The translations under genes and the position numbers were made by a program. From positions 370,652 to 434,651 of the forward strand of contig NZ_LZRP01000002.1 in NCBI RefSeq assembly GCF_001678665.1: a DNA stretch of 64,000 bases, in the 5' to 3' direction. Of the stretch, positions 25,829-34,919 are shown in pieces. Numbering within the stretch: the stretch's first letter is position 1; the number at the start of each line of letters is the position of its first letter. The notes beneath the pieces are model-generated. The model saw nothing but the letters and a program-made list of their open reading frames with translations, was not told the origin of the DNA and did no database searches. This stretch comes from Erythrobacter sp. QSSC1-22B. GTDB lineage: Bacteria; Pseudomonadota; Alphaproteobacteria; Sphingomonadales; Sphingomonadaceae.

Positions 25829-26592
25829 GCGAACTCGCAACGCACCCCACCCGCCCCACCCGGAGAGATGAAGCCTGGCGCTATTCTGCGGTCGAGGCGC
25901 TCGAAGGCGTCGATCTCGATGTCTGGCGCGACATCACGATCGCGCCGGGCGAGAGCTGGAGCGAATGCCTGGTGATCGAGGACGGCGCGGATACCGCCGC
26001 TACCGAATTGCGCCGCTTGCGGATCGATATCGGCGCGGGCGCGCGCTGCGCCATATTCGCTATTGCGGCCGCGGCCGAATACGCGCGGATCGAGATCGAA
26101 GTCCGGATGGGCCGCGGTGCGCATTTCGAGATGGGCGGGATCACGGTCGGCGGGCGCGACACGGTGCGCGAATTCGTCACCCGCGTCGTCCATGCCGAGC
26201 CCGAGGCGACCAGCAACCAGACCGTCCGCTCCGTCCACTGGGGCAAGGGCACGGGCAATTTCCTCGGTAGCATCGATGTGGTGCGCGATGCGCAGAAGAC
26301 CGACGCGGCGCAGGATTTCAAGGGCCTGCTGCTCGACCGCGGCGCCAGCGTCAACGCGGTGCCGCAACTCGAAATCTTCGCCGACGACGTCAAATGCGCG
26401 CATGGCGCCACCGTCGGCCAGCTCGACGAGACCGCGCGCTACTATATGGCCGCGCGCGGCATCCCGCCCGAACTGTCGCGGCGGCTGCTGGTCCAGGCCT
26501 TTATCGGCGATGCGCTGGTCGGGCTTTCGGACGACGACACGCGCGAGCGGCTGATGCGGGTCGCGCTCGACAAGCTGGACAAGCACCTATGA
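25825..26592 (+). CDS. sufD: Fe-S cluster assembly protein SufD
   Basis: 255 residues, shorter than E. coli SufD (about 420), as is usual in sphingomonads, where the N-terminal part is reduced. It has the SufD/SufB beta-helix core with SNQTVRSVHWGKGTGNFLG, QDFKGLLLDRGASVNAVPQLEIFADDVKCAHGATVGQLDE, ending in MAARGIPPELSRRLLVQAF. The Cys-Ala-His (VKCAHG) motif supports scaffold function. ATGA overlaps link it to both sufC and sufS. Confidence 0.95.
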   Translation: MSELATHPTRPTRRDEAWRYSAVEALEGVDLDVWRDITIAPGESWSECLVIEDGADTAATELRRLRIDIGAGARCAIFAIAAAAEYARIEIEVRMGRGAHFEMGGITVGGRDTVREFVTRVVHAEPEATSNQTVRSVHWGKGTGNFLGSIDVVRDAQKTDAAQDFKGLLLDRGASVNAVPQLEIFADDVKCAHGATVGQLDETARYYMAARGIPPELSRRLLVQAFIGDALVGLSDDDTRERLMRVALDKLDKHL

Positions 26593-27827
26593 CCCAAGCT
26601 GCACTTCTCGATATCGGCACAGCCGATCCCGGCCAGAAGGCCGATTTCCCGGGCATGGTCACCCGCGATGGCGCGCCGTGGCACTATCTCGATACCGCCG
26701 CCACCGCGCAGAAACCGCAGGCCGTGATCGACGCGATGAGCAACGCACTGGGCAGGGACTACGCCACCGTCCACCGCGGCATCTACGGGCGCAGCGCGCA
26801 AATGACGCTGGGTTACGAGACCGCACGCCGGAAGGTGGCCAGGTTCATGCGGGCCGCCAGCGAGAACGAGATCGTCTTCGTGCGCGGCGCGACCGAAGGC
26901 ATCAATTTGGTCGCGCAAAGCTGGGGCCTGTCGCACTTGCAGGAAGGCGACCGGATCATGCTCTCGCAACTGGAGCATCATTCCAACATCGTGCCATGGC
27001 AGATGGTTGCCGAACGGACCGGTGCCGTCATCGACGTCTGCCCGCTGACCGAGGACGGGCGGATCGATTGCGACGCGCTTGAGACCATGCTGACACCGCG
27101 TCACAAGATGGTCGCGCTGGCGCATCTCTCGAACGTTCTGGGTTCGGTGCTCGACGCACGGCGCGCCGCCGATCTGGCGCATGCCGTCGGTGCGAAACTG
27201 CTGCTCGACGGCTGCCAGGCCGCTCCGCGTATGGTGCTCGACATGGCCGCGCTCGATTGCGATTTCTACGTGTTTTCGGGGCACAAGCTCTACGGTCCCA
27301 CCGGGATCGGGGTCCTCTGGGCACGCGAGAGCCTGCTCGAGGCGATGCCGCCGTGGCAGGGCGGCGGCGCGATGATCGACCAAGTCAGCTTCGCGCGCAC
27401 CACCTACGCCCCGCCGCCGCAGCGCTTCGAGGCGGGCACGCCGATGATTACCGAAGCGATCGCGCTGGCCGCGGCGATCGACTATCTCGCCCAGTTCGAT
27501 CTGGAGCAATTGTTCGCGCATGAATCCGCGCTCGCGCGCCAGACCCGCGACATGCTCCGGGGTTTCAATTCGGTGCGCCTGTTCGGCCCCGAGGATTCGG
27601 CGGGAATCGTCTCTTTCGCGATGGAGGGGGTTCACCCGCACGATCTGGGTACCATATTGGATGAAGAGAACGTCGCGATCCGCGCCGGGCACCATTGCGC
27701 GCAGCCGCTGATGGAGCATCTCGGGGTTCCGGCCACCGCGCGAGCCAGCTTCGGCCTATATTCGGACGAAGCCGATATCGCCGCCCTCGCCCGCGGGATC
27801 GAACGCACGCTCAAGATTTTCGCCTAG
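26589..27827 (+). CDS. sufS: Cysteine desulfurase SufS
   Basis: 412 residues from ATG 26589, overlapping the sufD stop (ATGA). It is a PLP-dependent class V aminotransferase fold. The PLP Lys is in FSGHKLYGPTGIG, the catalytic Cys in RAGHHCAQPLM, and YLDTAATAQKPQAVID opens the domain. It removes sulfur from cysteine as a persulfide for the SufBCD scaffold. No SufE gene is present in the operon, so the sulfur acceptor may be encoded elsewhere. Confidence 0.97.
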   Translation: MTQAALLDIGTADPGQKADFPGMVTRDGAPWHYLDTAATAQKPQAVIDAMSNALGRDYATVHRGIYGRSAQMTLGYETARRKVARFMRAASENEIVFVRGATEGINLVAQSWGLSHLQEGDRIMLSQLEHHSNIVPWQMVAERTGAVIDVCPLTEDGRIDCDALETMLTPRHKMVALAHLSNVLGSVLDARRAADLAHAVGAKLLLDGCQAAPRMVLDMAALDCDFYVFSGHKLYGPTGIGVLWARESLLEAMPPWQGGGAMIDQVSFARTTYAPPPQRFEAGTPMITEAIALAAAIDYLAQFDLEQLFAHESALARQTRDMLRGFNSVRLFGPEDSAGIVSFAMEGVHPHDLGTILDEENVAIRAGHHCAQPLMEHLGVPATARASFGLYSDEADIAALARGIERTLKIFA

Positions 27828-27837
27828 GAAAGATGGT

Positions 27838-28356
27838 ATGAACAAGCCCAGCGACGACCAGGATTTCATCGCCGCCCCTGCACCGAACGAGCAGGTGCTG
27901 CAAAAGCCGCCGCGCGCGCGGGTCGAGGATGCGATCGATCCCGACCTTGCTCCCGCTGCCGAAGCGCCGCGCCAGACACTGGAGCGCAAGCGCGACTATC
28001 TCGATGGCTTCCTCAAGCAGCAGCCCGAAGCCATGCAGGCAGGCGAGCCGGGCGGCGAGCTTTACGAAGCGGTGGTCGCGGCGATCCGCGAGATCTACGA
28101 TCCGGAAATCCCCGTGAACATCTACGATCTCGGGCTGATCTACGGCGTCGAGGTTTCCGCCGACAACGACGTCGTCGTCAACATGACGCTGACCACTCCG
28201 AATTGTCCGGTCGCCGAGACCATGCCCGGCGAGGTCGAATTGCGCGCCGCCAGCGTGCCCGGCGTGCGCGATGCGCAGGTCAACCTGGTCTGGCACCCAC
28301 CGTGGGGCCCGGACAAGATGACCGACGAGGCACGGCTCGAACTGGGGATGCTGTAA
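27838..28356 (+). CDS. sufT: SUF system protein SufT (DUF59/MIP18 domain)
   Basis: 172 residues. The first 75 are polar and variable. The DUF59 domain then shows AIREIYDPEIPVNIYDLGLIYGVEV, the reactive Cys in TLTTPNCPVAETMPGEVE, and VNLVWHPPWGPDKMTDEARLELGM, typical of SufT. It helps Fe-S maturation and delivery. It begins 10 bases after sufS and its TAA overlaps the sufA ATG. Confidence 0.93.
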   Translation: MNKPSDDQDFIAAPAPNEQVLQKPPRARVEDAIDPDLAPAAEAPRQTLERKRDYLDGFLKQQPEAMQAGEPGGELYEAVVAAIREIYDPEIPVNIYDLGLIYGVEVSADNDVVVNMTLTTPNCPVAETMPGEVELRAASVPGVRDAQVNLVWHPPWGPDKMTDEARLELGML

Positions 28357-28712
28357 TGGCCCAATCCACGCTCAAGAAACGCCCCGCCGCGGTCGAACTG
28401 ACGCAAGGGGCCGAGGCGCGCGTCGCCGATCTGATGGCCAAGGCGCCTGCGGATGCGATCGGGGTCAAGCTGTCGACCCCGCGCCGCGGCTGCTCGGGCC
28501 TCGCCTATTCGGTCGACTACGTCACCGAGGAAGTGGCTTTCGACGAGAAGATCGAAACCCCCGGCGGCGTATTATACATCGACGGGGCGAGCGTGCTCTA
28601 TCTGGTCGGCAGCATCATGGACTGGGTCGAGGATGATTTCACCGCCGGGTTCGTGTTCGCAAACCCCAACGCCAAGGGTGCCTGCGGCTGCGGCGAAAGC
28701 TTCATGGTCTAG
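28356..28712 (+). CDS. sufA: A-type Fe-S carrier SufA (HesB/IscA family)
   Basis: 118 residues from ATG 28356. The three carrier cysteines are present: one in RRGCSGLAYSVDY and two in GACGCGESFMV at the C-terminus. It transports preformed clusters to target proteins. It is the last gene of the suf operon and is followed by a short hairpin and the convergent lipoprotein gene. Confidence 0.95.
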   Translation: MAQSTLKKRPAAVELTQGAEARVADLMAKAPADAIGVKLSTPRRGCSGLAYSVDYVTEEVAFDEKIETPGGVLYIDGASVLYLVGSIMDWVEDDFTAGFVFANPNAKGACGCGESFMV

Positions 28713-28720
28713 CGCCAAGA

Positions 28721-28739
28721 GCTAGCGTTTCGCGCTAGC
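28721..28739. terminator. Weak hairpin between convergent sufA and lipoprotein gene
   Basis: GCTAGCG / CGCTAGC with a 5-base loop. It has no T tract and its right arm covers the lipoprotein stop codon. It might end transcription in either direction, but evidence is limited to the dyad. Confidence 0.35.
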
Positions 28740-29169
28740 GTCTCAGGGCGGCGACGCAGGCGGCGCGATCGACATCGATCCCGTCGCTAGCCCGCCGCGC
28801 ATCGACATAGGTCGCGCTCGGCTCCGCGCCCGGACGGAGCGGATAGAGATAGATATCGAGGACGCAGGCCTCGCCGCTGAACTGCAGCTTGAGCGCATCG
28901 CCCTCGCGCACTTCGAGCCGCGGAGGCCCGAAGCTGTTGGCCAGCGCGGTGCCATTCTGGCCGATCACCCCCTCGAGCCCCGGCAATTGCATGATCCGCG
29001 GCGCGACGAAGCCGCCGGTGCTCGGCGCGACCTGCGGCCTCGCCGGTGTCATCGGCGGCGGCGCCTCGCCGCGCACCGGGGCGCGCGGGGATTGCGGCGT
29101 GGTGGCGGGCGCGGTGACACAGCCGGCCAGTAGCGTGAGGGCGAGGAGCGAGGCTCCGGTTCTAAGCAT
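28735..29169 (-). CDS. Small lipoprotein, unknown function
   Basis: 144 residues. The N-terminus is a lipoprotein signal with lipobox LAGC at Cys17. A Pro/Ala-rich linker leads to a compact domain with LEVREGDALKLQFSGEACVLDIYLYP that ends in a Cys-containing helix. I recognise it as a conserved type seen in sphingomonads but not as a named family. Its first 8 bases overlap the end of the upstream EI24 gene, so the two are co-translated. Confidence 0.75.
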   Translation of the reverse strand: MLRTGASLLALTLLAGCVTAPATTPQSPRAPVRGEAPPPMTPARPQVAPSTGGFVAPRIMQLPGLEGVIGQNGTALANSFGPPRLEVREGDALKLQFSGEACVLDIYLYPLRPGAEPSATYVDARRASDGIDVDRAACVAALRR

Positions 29170-29845
29170 GATCTGGTCTTCCGCGATGGACGAGATGGGT
29201 GGCGCTCGCCGCGCCGAGCACGGGAGCGAGGAAATTGACGAACGGCTCCGCCAGCAGCGCCGCCACCAGCCCGCCGAGCACGAAGCGGGTCGGCGCGCCG
29301 ATGGGAGCGGTATCATCGAGGGCCTGTCGGTGGCGCAGCCAGACCATGTCCTGCAATTCGCGCCCCAGCAGCACGGCGTTGGCAAGCCAGAACACCAGCG
29401 CCGCACCCACCCCGGTGAACAGCAGCACCAGCGCGATCGGCGAGACCGCCAGATTGACCAGCAGCGCGCGCCCGGTCGAGCGGGCGCTGTTGCGCAGCGC
29501 CGTGCCGAAGGACAGTTCGGGCACCGCGGCGGCGGCGGGATAGTGCCGCGCCTCGACCGCGCGGACCACATCCTCGGCGAAGAACTGCAGCACCGCCAGA
29601 GCCACCAGGCGGAACAGCAGCCAACCGGCGATCAGCACCGCCAGCACGGCGAGCAGCGTCCCGAAGCCCGATCCCTTTGCCACGCCCAGCGATTCCAGAG
29701 CGGCATCGAAAGCAAAGCTCGCGCCCCAGCCCAACGCCGCGAAGATCGCCAGCGTCAGCGCCAGACTCTTGCCGAGAATGCGCAGGATCGCGGGGTCGCC
29801 CAATTGGCCGATCGACAGGGCAAGGGCGCGGGGGAGCGAGGTCAT
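29162..29845 (-). CDS. EI24/CysZ-like membrane protein
   Basis: 227 residues from ATG 29845 (MTSLPRALALSIGQLGDPAILRI). The N-terminal amphipathic region and four to five hydrophobic segments match the EI24 domain (PF07264), which includes the sulfate permease CysZ. The EI24 characteristic ARSTGRALLVNLAVSPIALVLLF and WLANAVLLGRELQDMVWLRHR are present. No sulfate assimilation genes are nearby, so substrate is open. It is coupled to the downstream lipoprotein gene by an 8-base overlap. Confidence 0.85.
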   Translation of the reverse strand: MTSLPRALALSIGQLGDPAILRILGKSLALTLAIFAALGWGASFAFDAALESLGVAKGSGFGTLLAVLAVLIAGWLLFRLVALAVLQFFAEDVVRAVEARHYPAAAAVPELSFGTALRNSARSTGRALLVNLAVSPIALVLLFTGVGAALVFWLANAVLLGRELQDMVWLRHRQALDDTAPIGAPTRFVLGGLVAALLAEPFVNFLAPVLGAASATHLVHRGRPDHA

Positions 29846-29952
29846 CGGGGTCAGCGCTTGCGCATGCGGCCCGTGCAAGTCAACGCCGCGCTTGGCGCGC
29901 CGGGGCCGAGCCGCTAACGGGCCACGACGAAACGCAATATCCCGGAGCCTCC

Positions 29953-30963
29953 ATGACCGAACCCCGTTACGACGTAATCGCCATCGGCAACGCCATCGTC
30001 GATGTGATGGCCCCTTGCGAGGATGCGCTGATCGAGGAACTCGGGCTCAACCGCGGCGGGATGACGCTGGTCGACACAGCGCGCGCCACCGAGCTCTACG
30101 ACGCGATGGGTCCTGCGCGGGAAATCTCGGGCGGTTCGGCCGCCAACACGCTCGCGGGGATGTCGGCGCTGGGCGCGCAATGCGCCTTTATCGGCCAGGT
30201 CGCCGACGACCAGCTGGGGCAGATATTCGGGCACGACATCCGCGCCGGCGGGATCGATTTCGACACCCCTGTGCGCCCAACAAACAACGACGAGACCGAT
30301 CCGCCGACCGCGCGCTGCCTGATCTTCGTCACCCCCGATGGCGAACGGACGATGAACACCTTTCTCGGTGCCAGCCAGTTCCTGCCCCCCGCCGCGCTCG
30401 ACGACGAGACCATCGCCAGCGCCGCGATCCTCTATCTCGAGGGCTATCTTTGGGACCCCGAGGAACCGCGCCGCGCGATGCGCCGCGCGATCGAGGTCGC
30501 ACGCCGTGCCGGGCGCAAGGTCGCCTTCACCGCCAGCGAGAGCTTCGTGATCGAGCGCCATGGCGACGATTTCCGCCAATTGATCGAAGACGGGATGATC
30601 GACATCCTGTTCGTCAACGAGGGCGAGCTGGCGACCCTGACCGGCGAGGAGACATTCGAGGCCGGCGTCGCCGCGCTCAAGGACAAGGTCCCGGTGCTGG
30701 TCGCAACGCGCGGCCCCGATGGCGCGATCGCCATCGCCGACGGGGTCCGCGCCGAAACCAAGGCCGAGCCGGTCGAGCGTGTGGTCGACACCACCGGCGC
30801 GGGCGATCTGTTCGCCGCGGGCTTCCTCACCGGGCACGCGCGTGGCGAACCGCTCGAAACCTGCCTGCGAATGGGCGCGATCTGCGCTGCCGAGGTGATC
30901 AGCCATTACGGCGCTCGGCCCGAGGCGGACCTCAAGGCGCTGGTCGAGGCGGGAATCGTCTGA
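29953..30963 (+). CDS. PfkB family sugar kinase, adenosine-kinase-like
   Basis: 336 residues from ATG 29953. The ribokinase/PfkB fold shows YDVIAIGNAIVDVMA, the glycine motif SGGSAANTLAGMSALG, and the C-terminal anion hole VVDTTGAGDLFAAGFLTG with the catalytic Asp. Length and N-terminus fit the bacterial adenosine kinase group, which makes AMP from adenosine and ATP; other nucleoside or sugar substrates are possible. It stands divergent from the EI24 gene and convergent with purD, another purine gene. Confidence 0.88.
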   Translation: MTEPRYDVIAIGNAIVDVMAPCEDALIEELGLNRGGMTLVDTARATELYDAMGPAREISGGSAANTLAGMSALGAQCAFIGQVADDQLGQIFGHDIRAGGIDFDTPVRPTNNDETDPPTARCLIFVTPDGERTMNTFLGASQFLPPAALDDETIASAAILYLEGYLWDPEEPRRAMRRAIEVARRAGRKVAFTASESFVIERHGDDFRQLIEDGMIDILFVNEGELATLTGEETFEAGVAALKDKVPVLVATRGPDGAIAIADGVRAETKAEPVERVVDTTGAGDLFAAGFLTGHARGEPLETCLRMGAICAAEVISHYGARPEADLKALVEAGIV

Positions 30964-30981
30964 GGCGGAGCGCCTACCGCG

Positions 30982-32280
30982 CTATTCGGCGGACCGGCTC
31001 GCCTCGCGCCTGACCTCGCGCCAGCCGATGTCGCGGCGGCAGAAGCCTTCGGGGAAGTCGATCGTAGCGACCGCCCGATAGGCGGCGGCCTGCGCCTCGG
31101 TGACCGATGGACCGCGCGCGGTGACGGTGAGCACCCGACCGCCGGTTGCAACCAGTCCGCTATCGCGCAAAGCGGTCCCCGCGTGGAATACCTTGGCGCC
31201 GCGCTCCTCGGCCTCGCCCAGCGCGATCGCGCCGCCCTTCTTCGGGGTCGCCGGATAGCCCTCGGCCGCCATCACCACGGTCAGGGCGTAATCCTCCGCG
31301 AATTCGGGCGCAGGTGCCTCGGCCAGCTTCCCTTGCGCGCAGGCGAGCATCAATTCGCCCAGATCGCTCTCCAGCCGCATCATCAGCACCTGGCATTCGG
31401 GATCGCCGAATCGGGCATTGTATTCGATCAGCTGCGGGCCATCGGGCGAGAGCATCAGCCCGGCGTAGAGCACACCCGAATAGGGCATCCCCTCGGCGCG
31501 CATCGCCGCCACCGTCGGCTCGATGATATCGGCCATCACCCGCGACTGGAGCCGCTCGTCGAGCACCGGGGCGGGCGAATAGGCGCCCATTCCGCCGGTG
31601 TTGGGGCCGGTGTCGCCCTCGCCGACGCGCTTGTGATCCTGTGCGCTGCCGAAGGGGACGATCGTGGTGCCATCGGTCAGCGCGAAGAAACTCGCTTCCT
31701 CGCCGGTCAGGAACTGCTCGATCACCACCTCGGACCCGGCGCTGCCGAACTGGCCGCCGAACATGTCCGAAAGCGCTTCCTGCGCTTCCTCGCGGGTTTC
31801 CGCGATCACCACGCCCTTGCCTGCAGCCAGCCCATCGGCCTTGAGCACGAAGGGCGCATCGAAGCTCTTGAGCGCGCCCCAGGCCTGCTCGAGCGAGGTC
31901 GCGCGGGTGTAGCGCGCGGTCGGGATGCCGGCGCGGATGCACAAATCCTTGGTAAAACCCTTGCTGCCTTCGAGCTGCGCCGCGGCTTGCGACGGGCCGA
32001 ACACTGCCACACCCTGCGCGCGCAGATGATCGGCCAGCCCGGCGACCAGCGGCGCCTCGGGCCCGATCACCACCAGCCCGATATCCTTGTCGCGGCAGAA
32101 GGCGCCAACCGCGTCATGATCCGCGGCATCTAGTTCGACGCATTGGGCGTGGTCGGCGATTCCCGGGTTGCCCGGCGCGGCGTAGAAACTGTCCCCCGCA
32201 GCGGCCAGCAGGCGGGATTGCGCCAGCTTCCACGCCAGCGCATGCTCGCGCCCGCCCGAACCCAGCAGAAGGATATTCAT
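30982..32280 (-). CDS. purD: Phosphoribosylamine--glycine ligase
   Basis: 432 residues from ATG 32280. ATP-grasp enzyme of purine synthesis step 2. Recognisable are [18 protein letters not shown], the signature [13 protein letters not shown], and [14 protein letters not shown] in the ATP-binding lid. Its ATG overlaps the divergent xseA ATG in a CATG tetramer, so its ribosome-binding sequence (GGAGAA, complement of 32290-32295) lies inside the xseA coding region. Confidence 0.97.
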   Translation of the reverse strand: MNILLLGSGGREHALAWKLAQSRLLAAAGDSFYAAPGNPGIADHAQCVELDAADHDAVGAFCRDKDIGLVVIGPEAPLVAGLADHLRAQGVAVFGPSQAAAQLEGSKGFTKDLCIRAGIPTARYTRATSLEQAWGALKSFDAPFVLKADGLAAGKGVVIAETREEAQEALSDMFGGQFGSAGSEVVIEQFLTGEEASFFALTDGTTIVPFGSAQDHKRVGEGDTGPNTGGMGAYSPAPVLDERLQSRVMADIIEPTVAAMRAEGMPYSGVLYAGLMLSPDGPQLIEYNARFGDPECQVLMMRLESDLGELMLACAQGKLAEAPAPEFAEDYALTVVMAAEGYPATPKKGGAIALGEAEERGAKVFHAGTALRDSGLVATGGRVLTVTARGPSVTEAQAAAYRAVATIDFPEGFCRRDIGWREVRREASRSAE

Positions 32281-32295
32281 GGCGAGCGATTCTCC
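32267..32295. promoter_or_regulatory. Shared CATG with overlapping divergent starts and ribosome-binding sites
   Basis: purD (minus) and xseA (plus) both start in the same CATG at 32278-32281. The xseA Shine-Dalgarno AGAAGGA (32267-32273) lies within the first codons of purD, and the purD GGAGAA (complement of 32290-32295) lies within the first codons of xseA. The promoters must also sit inside the neighbouring coding sequence, so the 5' leaders of the two mRNAs are complementary. Confidence 0.7.
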
Positions 32296-33757
32296 GGATG
32301 ACGATACGAATGCGGGGCTCGTAGCGCGCACGAGCGATGGCGACAACGCGCAGCCCTATTCGATCAGCGAGATTTCGGCGCTGCTCAAGCGGACGGTCGA
32401 GGACCGCTTCGGCTTCGTGCGGCTGCGCGGCGAGCTGTCGGGGGTCAAGCGCGCCGCCTCGGGGCATCTCTACGCCACGCTCAAGGACGACAAGGCGGTA
32501 CTCGATGCGGTGATGTGGCGCGGCAATTGCCAGCGGCTGCCGTTCACCCCCGAGGACGGGCTGGAAGTCATCGCCACCGGCAAGCTGACCACCTATCCCG
32601 GGCGCTCCAAATACCAGATCGTGATCGAGCGGATGGAACTGGCGGGCGAGGGCGCGCTGCTGGCGCTGCTCGAACGGACCAAGGCGCGGCTCGAAGCCGA
32701 GGGGCTGTTCGCAGCCGACCGCAAGCGCGCGCTGCCCTATCTGCCGCGCACGATCGGGGTGGTGACCTCGCCCACCGGCGCGGTGATCCGCGACATCCTC
32801 CACCGATTGGCGGACCGCTTTCCCAGCCGGGTGATCGTCTGGCCGGTGCTGGTGCAGGGGCAGGGCTCGGCGGATCAGGTGGCCGCGGCGGTGCGTGGCT
32901 TCTCTGCCATGGCTGCGGATGATCCCGACCGTCCCGATCTCGTCATCATTGCGCGCGGCGGCGGCTCGATCGAGGATCTGTGGAGCTTCAACGAGGAAGT
33001 GGTGGTCCGCGCCATCGCCGAATGCACGATCCCGACGATCAGCGCGGTCGGCCACGAAACCGATACCACGCTCGCCGATTATGCCGCCGATCGCCGCGCG
33101 CCGACCCCCACCGCCGCCGCCGAACTGGCGGTTCCGGTGCGCGCCGAGCTTGCCGCGACGCTGGAGGACCTCGCCCACCGGCAGCGGCAATGCGCCCTGC
33201 GCCCGGTGGCGCTGGGGCGCGAGCGGCTGGAGGCGCGAGTGGGCCGTCTGCCCCGACCCGAGGCGCTGCTGCAGGGACCCGCGCAAAGGCTCGACGACGA
33301 AGGCGAGCGACTCCGCCGCGCGCTGAGGGATCGGGCGGGCAAGGGCCGCGAGGCGCTCGGGCTGCTGCGGCTCTCGCCCGCGATGCTCCAGCGCGGCTTT
33401 CGCGATGCGCGGCTGGCGCTTGCCCGCCAGCGGCTCGATCCGGCGCTCGTCCTCCGGCCTGTTTCCGAGCGGCGCGCGGCGCTCGATGCGCTGGCGCGGC
33501 TGGCTGAGCAATTGCACCCCGACCGTCCGCTGAAGCGCGGCTATGTGCGGGTTATGGATGGCGAGGGGCGGACTTTGACCCGCCGCGCCGATGCCGCCGA
33601 GCAGGCGCGGCTGGTGCTCAAGTTCGACGATGGCGAACTGGGCGCGACCCCTGATGGCGCCGCAGCGCCGGCTGCCTCACCGGGACCCAAACCCAAACCG
33701 GCGCGCGCCAAGCGGCCTCCGGAACCGCCCAAACGACAAACCGATTTGTTCGAGTGA
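32279..33757 (+). CDS. xseA: Exodeoxyribonuclease VII large subunit
   Basis: 492 residues. It has the OB-fold N-terminus ([26 protein letters not shown]), then the catalytic core with [34 protein letters not shown] and [25 protein letters not shown] long coiled coil follows, then a basic Pro-rich C-terminus ending RQTDLFE. It degrades single-stranded DNA with XseB, whose gene is not in the window. The start overlaps the purD start in a CATG and is supported by AGAAGGA five bases upstream. Confidence 0.96.
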   Translation: MASDSPDDDTNAGLVARTSDGDNAQPYSISEISALLKRTVEDRFGFVRLRGELSGVKRAASGHLYATLKDDKAVLDAVMWRGNCQRLPFTPEDGLEVIATGKLTTYPGRSKYQIVIERMELAGEGALLALLERTKARLEAEGLFAADRKRALPYLPRTIGVVTSPTGAVIRDILHRLADRFPSRVIVWPVLVQGQGSADQVAAAVRGFSAMAADDPDRPDLVIIARGGGSIEDLWSFNEEVVVRAIAECTIPTISAVGHETDTTLADYAADRRAPTPTAAAELAVPVRAELAATLEDLAHRQRQCALRPVALGRERLEARVGRLPRPEALLQGPAQRLDDEGERLRRALRDRAGKGREALGLLRLSPAMLQRGFRDARLALARQRLDPALVLRPVSERRAALDALARLAEQLHPDRPLKRGYVRVMDGEGRTLTRRADAAEQARLVLKFDDGELGATPDGAAAPAASPGPKPKPARAKRPPEPPKRQTDLFE

Positions 33758-33781
33758 CCGCAGCTTGCTAGGGAGCGCCCC

Positions 33782-33988
33782 ATGTTGATGTCATCGGAAC
33801 GAAATTCGGGCAGCGAAGCCAAGCTGCATTACGGGCCCAACGGCTTTCGCGTGCTGCGCACCGGCCAGCACGTGTTGTGCGCGCTCAGCGGGCAGGCGAT
33901 CCCACTCGAGGAATTGCGCTACTGGAGCGTCCACTATCAGGAACCCTATGCCACCGCCGAGCTGGCGACCGAACGGTTGAAGCCTTGA
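33782..33988 (+). CDS. DUF2093 family small protein
   Basis: 68 residues matching DUF2093: KLHYGPNGFRVLRTGQHVLCALSGQAIPLEELRYWSVHYQEPYATAE. No signal peptide; function is unknown. The family is confined to alphaproteobacteria. An ATG at 33788 is an alternative start. It follows xseA by 24 bases and its stop overlaps the next gene's TTG (TTGA). Confidence 0.88.
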   Translation: MLMSSERNSGSEAKLHYGPNGFRVLRTGQHVLCALSGQAIPLEELRYWSVHYQEPYATAELATERLKP

Positions 33989-34908
33989 TCCTGCGCCGTG
34001 CGGGTGCGGCGCTGCTTGCGACTCTCGGCCTAGCCGCCTGCACGACCCCGGATGAAGGGCCTGCCCGCGCCGAATCGCAGCCGGCGCAGACCAGCGTGGT
34101 GCAGCCGGTCCGCGCGGAAGTGCAGCCCCCTCCACCACCGACCCCGACGCGCGCCGAGATATTCACCTTTTCGGGCGAGCTGACGCAGGGCGGCTGGATT
34201 CGCGGTCGGGCGCCTCCGGGTACGGTGTCCGCCATGCTCGACGAAACCGCGCTGGCGCTCGACGACGAGGGCTATTTCTTCGCCGCTTTCGACCGCGATG
34301 CCGACCGCCAGGCGGTGCTCGCCGCGACCCTCGATGACGGTCGGGTGATCCGCAGCCCGGTCGCGGTTTCGCCGCGCGACTGGAACCTCGAGCGCGTCGA
34401 TGTCGCGCTGCGGCCCGGCGGCTCGTCGGCGGCCTTCCGCCAACGCCGCGCGCCCGAGCTCGAACGGATTTACCTTTCGCGCCAGCAGGAAACCGGGGCG
34501 CGAGGGTGGCAGCAGGATTTCGTCTGGCCGGTAAAGGGGCGTATCTCCGGACGTTTCGGCTCGCAGCGGATTTATCGCGGCGAGCCCGGAAGCTATCATA
34601 CGGGTCTCGATATCGCGACCGGCGAGAGCGGCACCCCGTTCGTGGCGCCCGCCGACGGAGTGGTGGTGCTGGCGGTCGACAATTTCAGCCTCGAGGGCCA
34701 GCTGCTGATCATAGATCACGGGCAGGGGCTCAATAGCGCCTTCCTGCATTGCTCACGCATTCTGGTCAGCGAAGGCGAACGGGTCCGGCAGGGTCAGCAT
34801 ATCGGCGATATCGGCGCTTCGGGCCGGGCGACCGGGCCGCATCTCCACTGGGGGCTGACCTGGCGTGATTCGCGGCTCGACCCGCTGCTGTTCATCGGCG
34901 AAGGCTGA
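33985..34908 (+). CDS. M23 family peptidase (LytM domain), lipoprotein
   Basis: 307 residues from TTG 33985, overlapping the DUF2093 stop. A short signal with lipobox LAAC (near residue 16) predicts an outer-membrane or periplasmic lipoprotein. After a Pro-rich linker and a beta domain, the LytM domain starts near 175 and has the zinc ligands HTGLDIATG and HLHWGLTW. All catalytic residues appear present, so it may cut peptidoglycan peptides. Possible activation of division amidases is also known for the family. Confidence 0.9.
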   Translation: MILRRAGAALLATLGLAACTTPDEGPARAESQPAQTSVVQPVRAEVQPPPPPTPTRAEIFTFSGELTQGGWIRGRAPPGTVSAMLDETALALDDEGYFFAAFDRDADRQAVLAATLDDGRVIRSPVAVSPRDWNLERVDVALRPGGSSAAFRQRRAPELERIYLSRQQETGARGWQQDFVWPVKGRISGRFGSQRIYRGEPGSYHTGLDIATGESGTPFVAPADGVVVLAVDNFSLEGQLLIIDHGQGLNSAFLHCSRILVSEGERVRQGQHIGDIGASGRATGPHLHWGLTWRDSRLDPLLFIGEG

Positions 34909-34919
34909 TTTCCGTCCGT

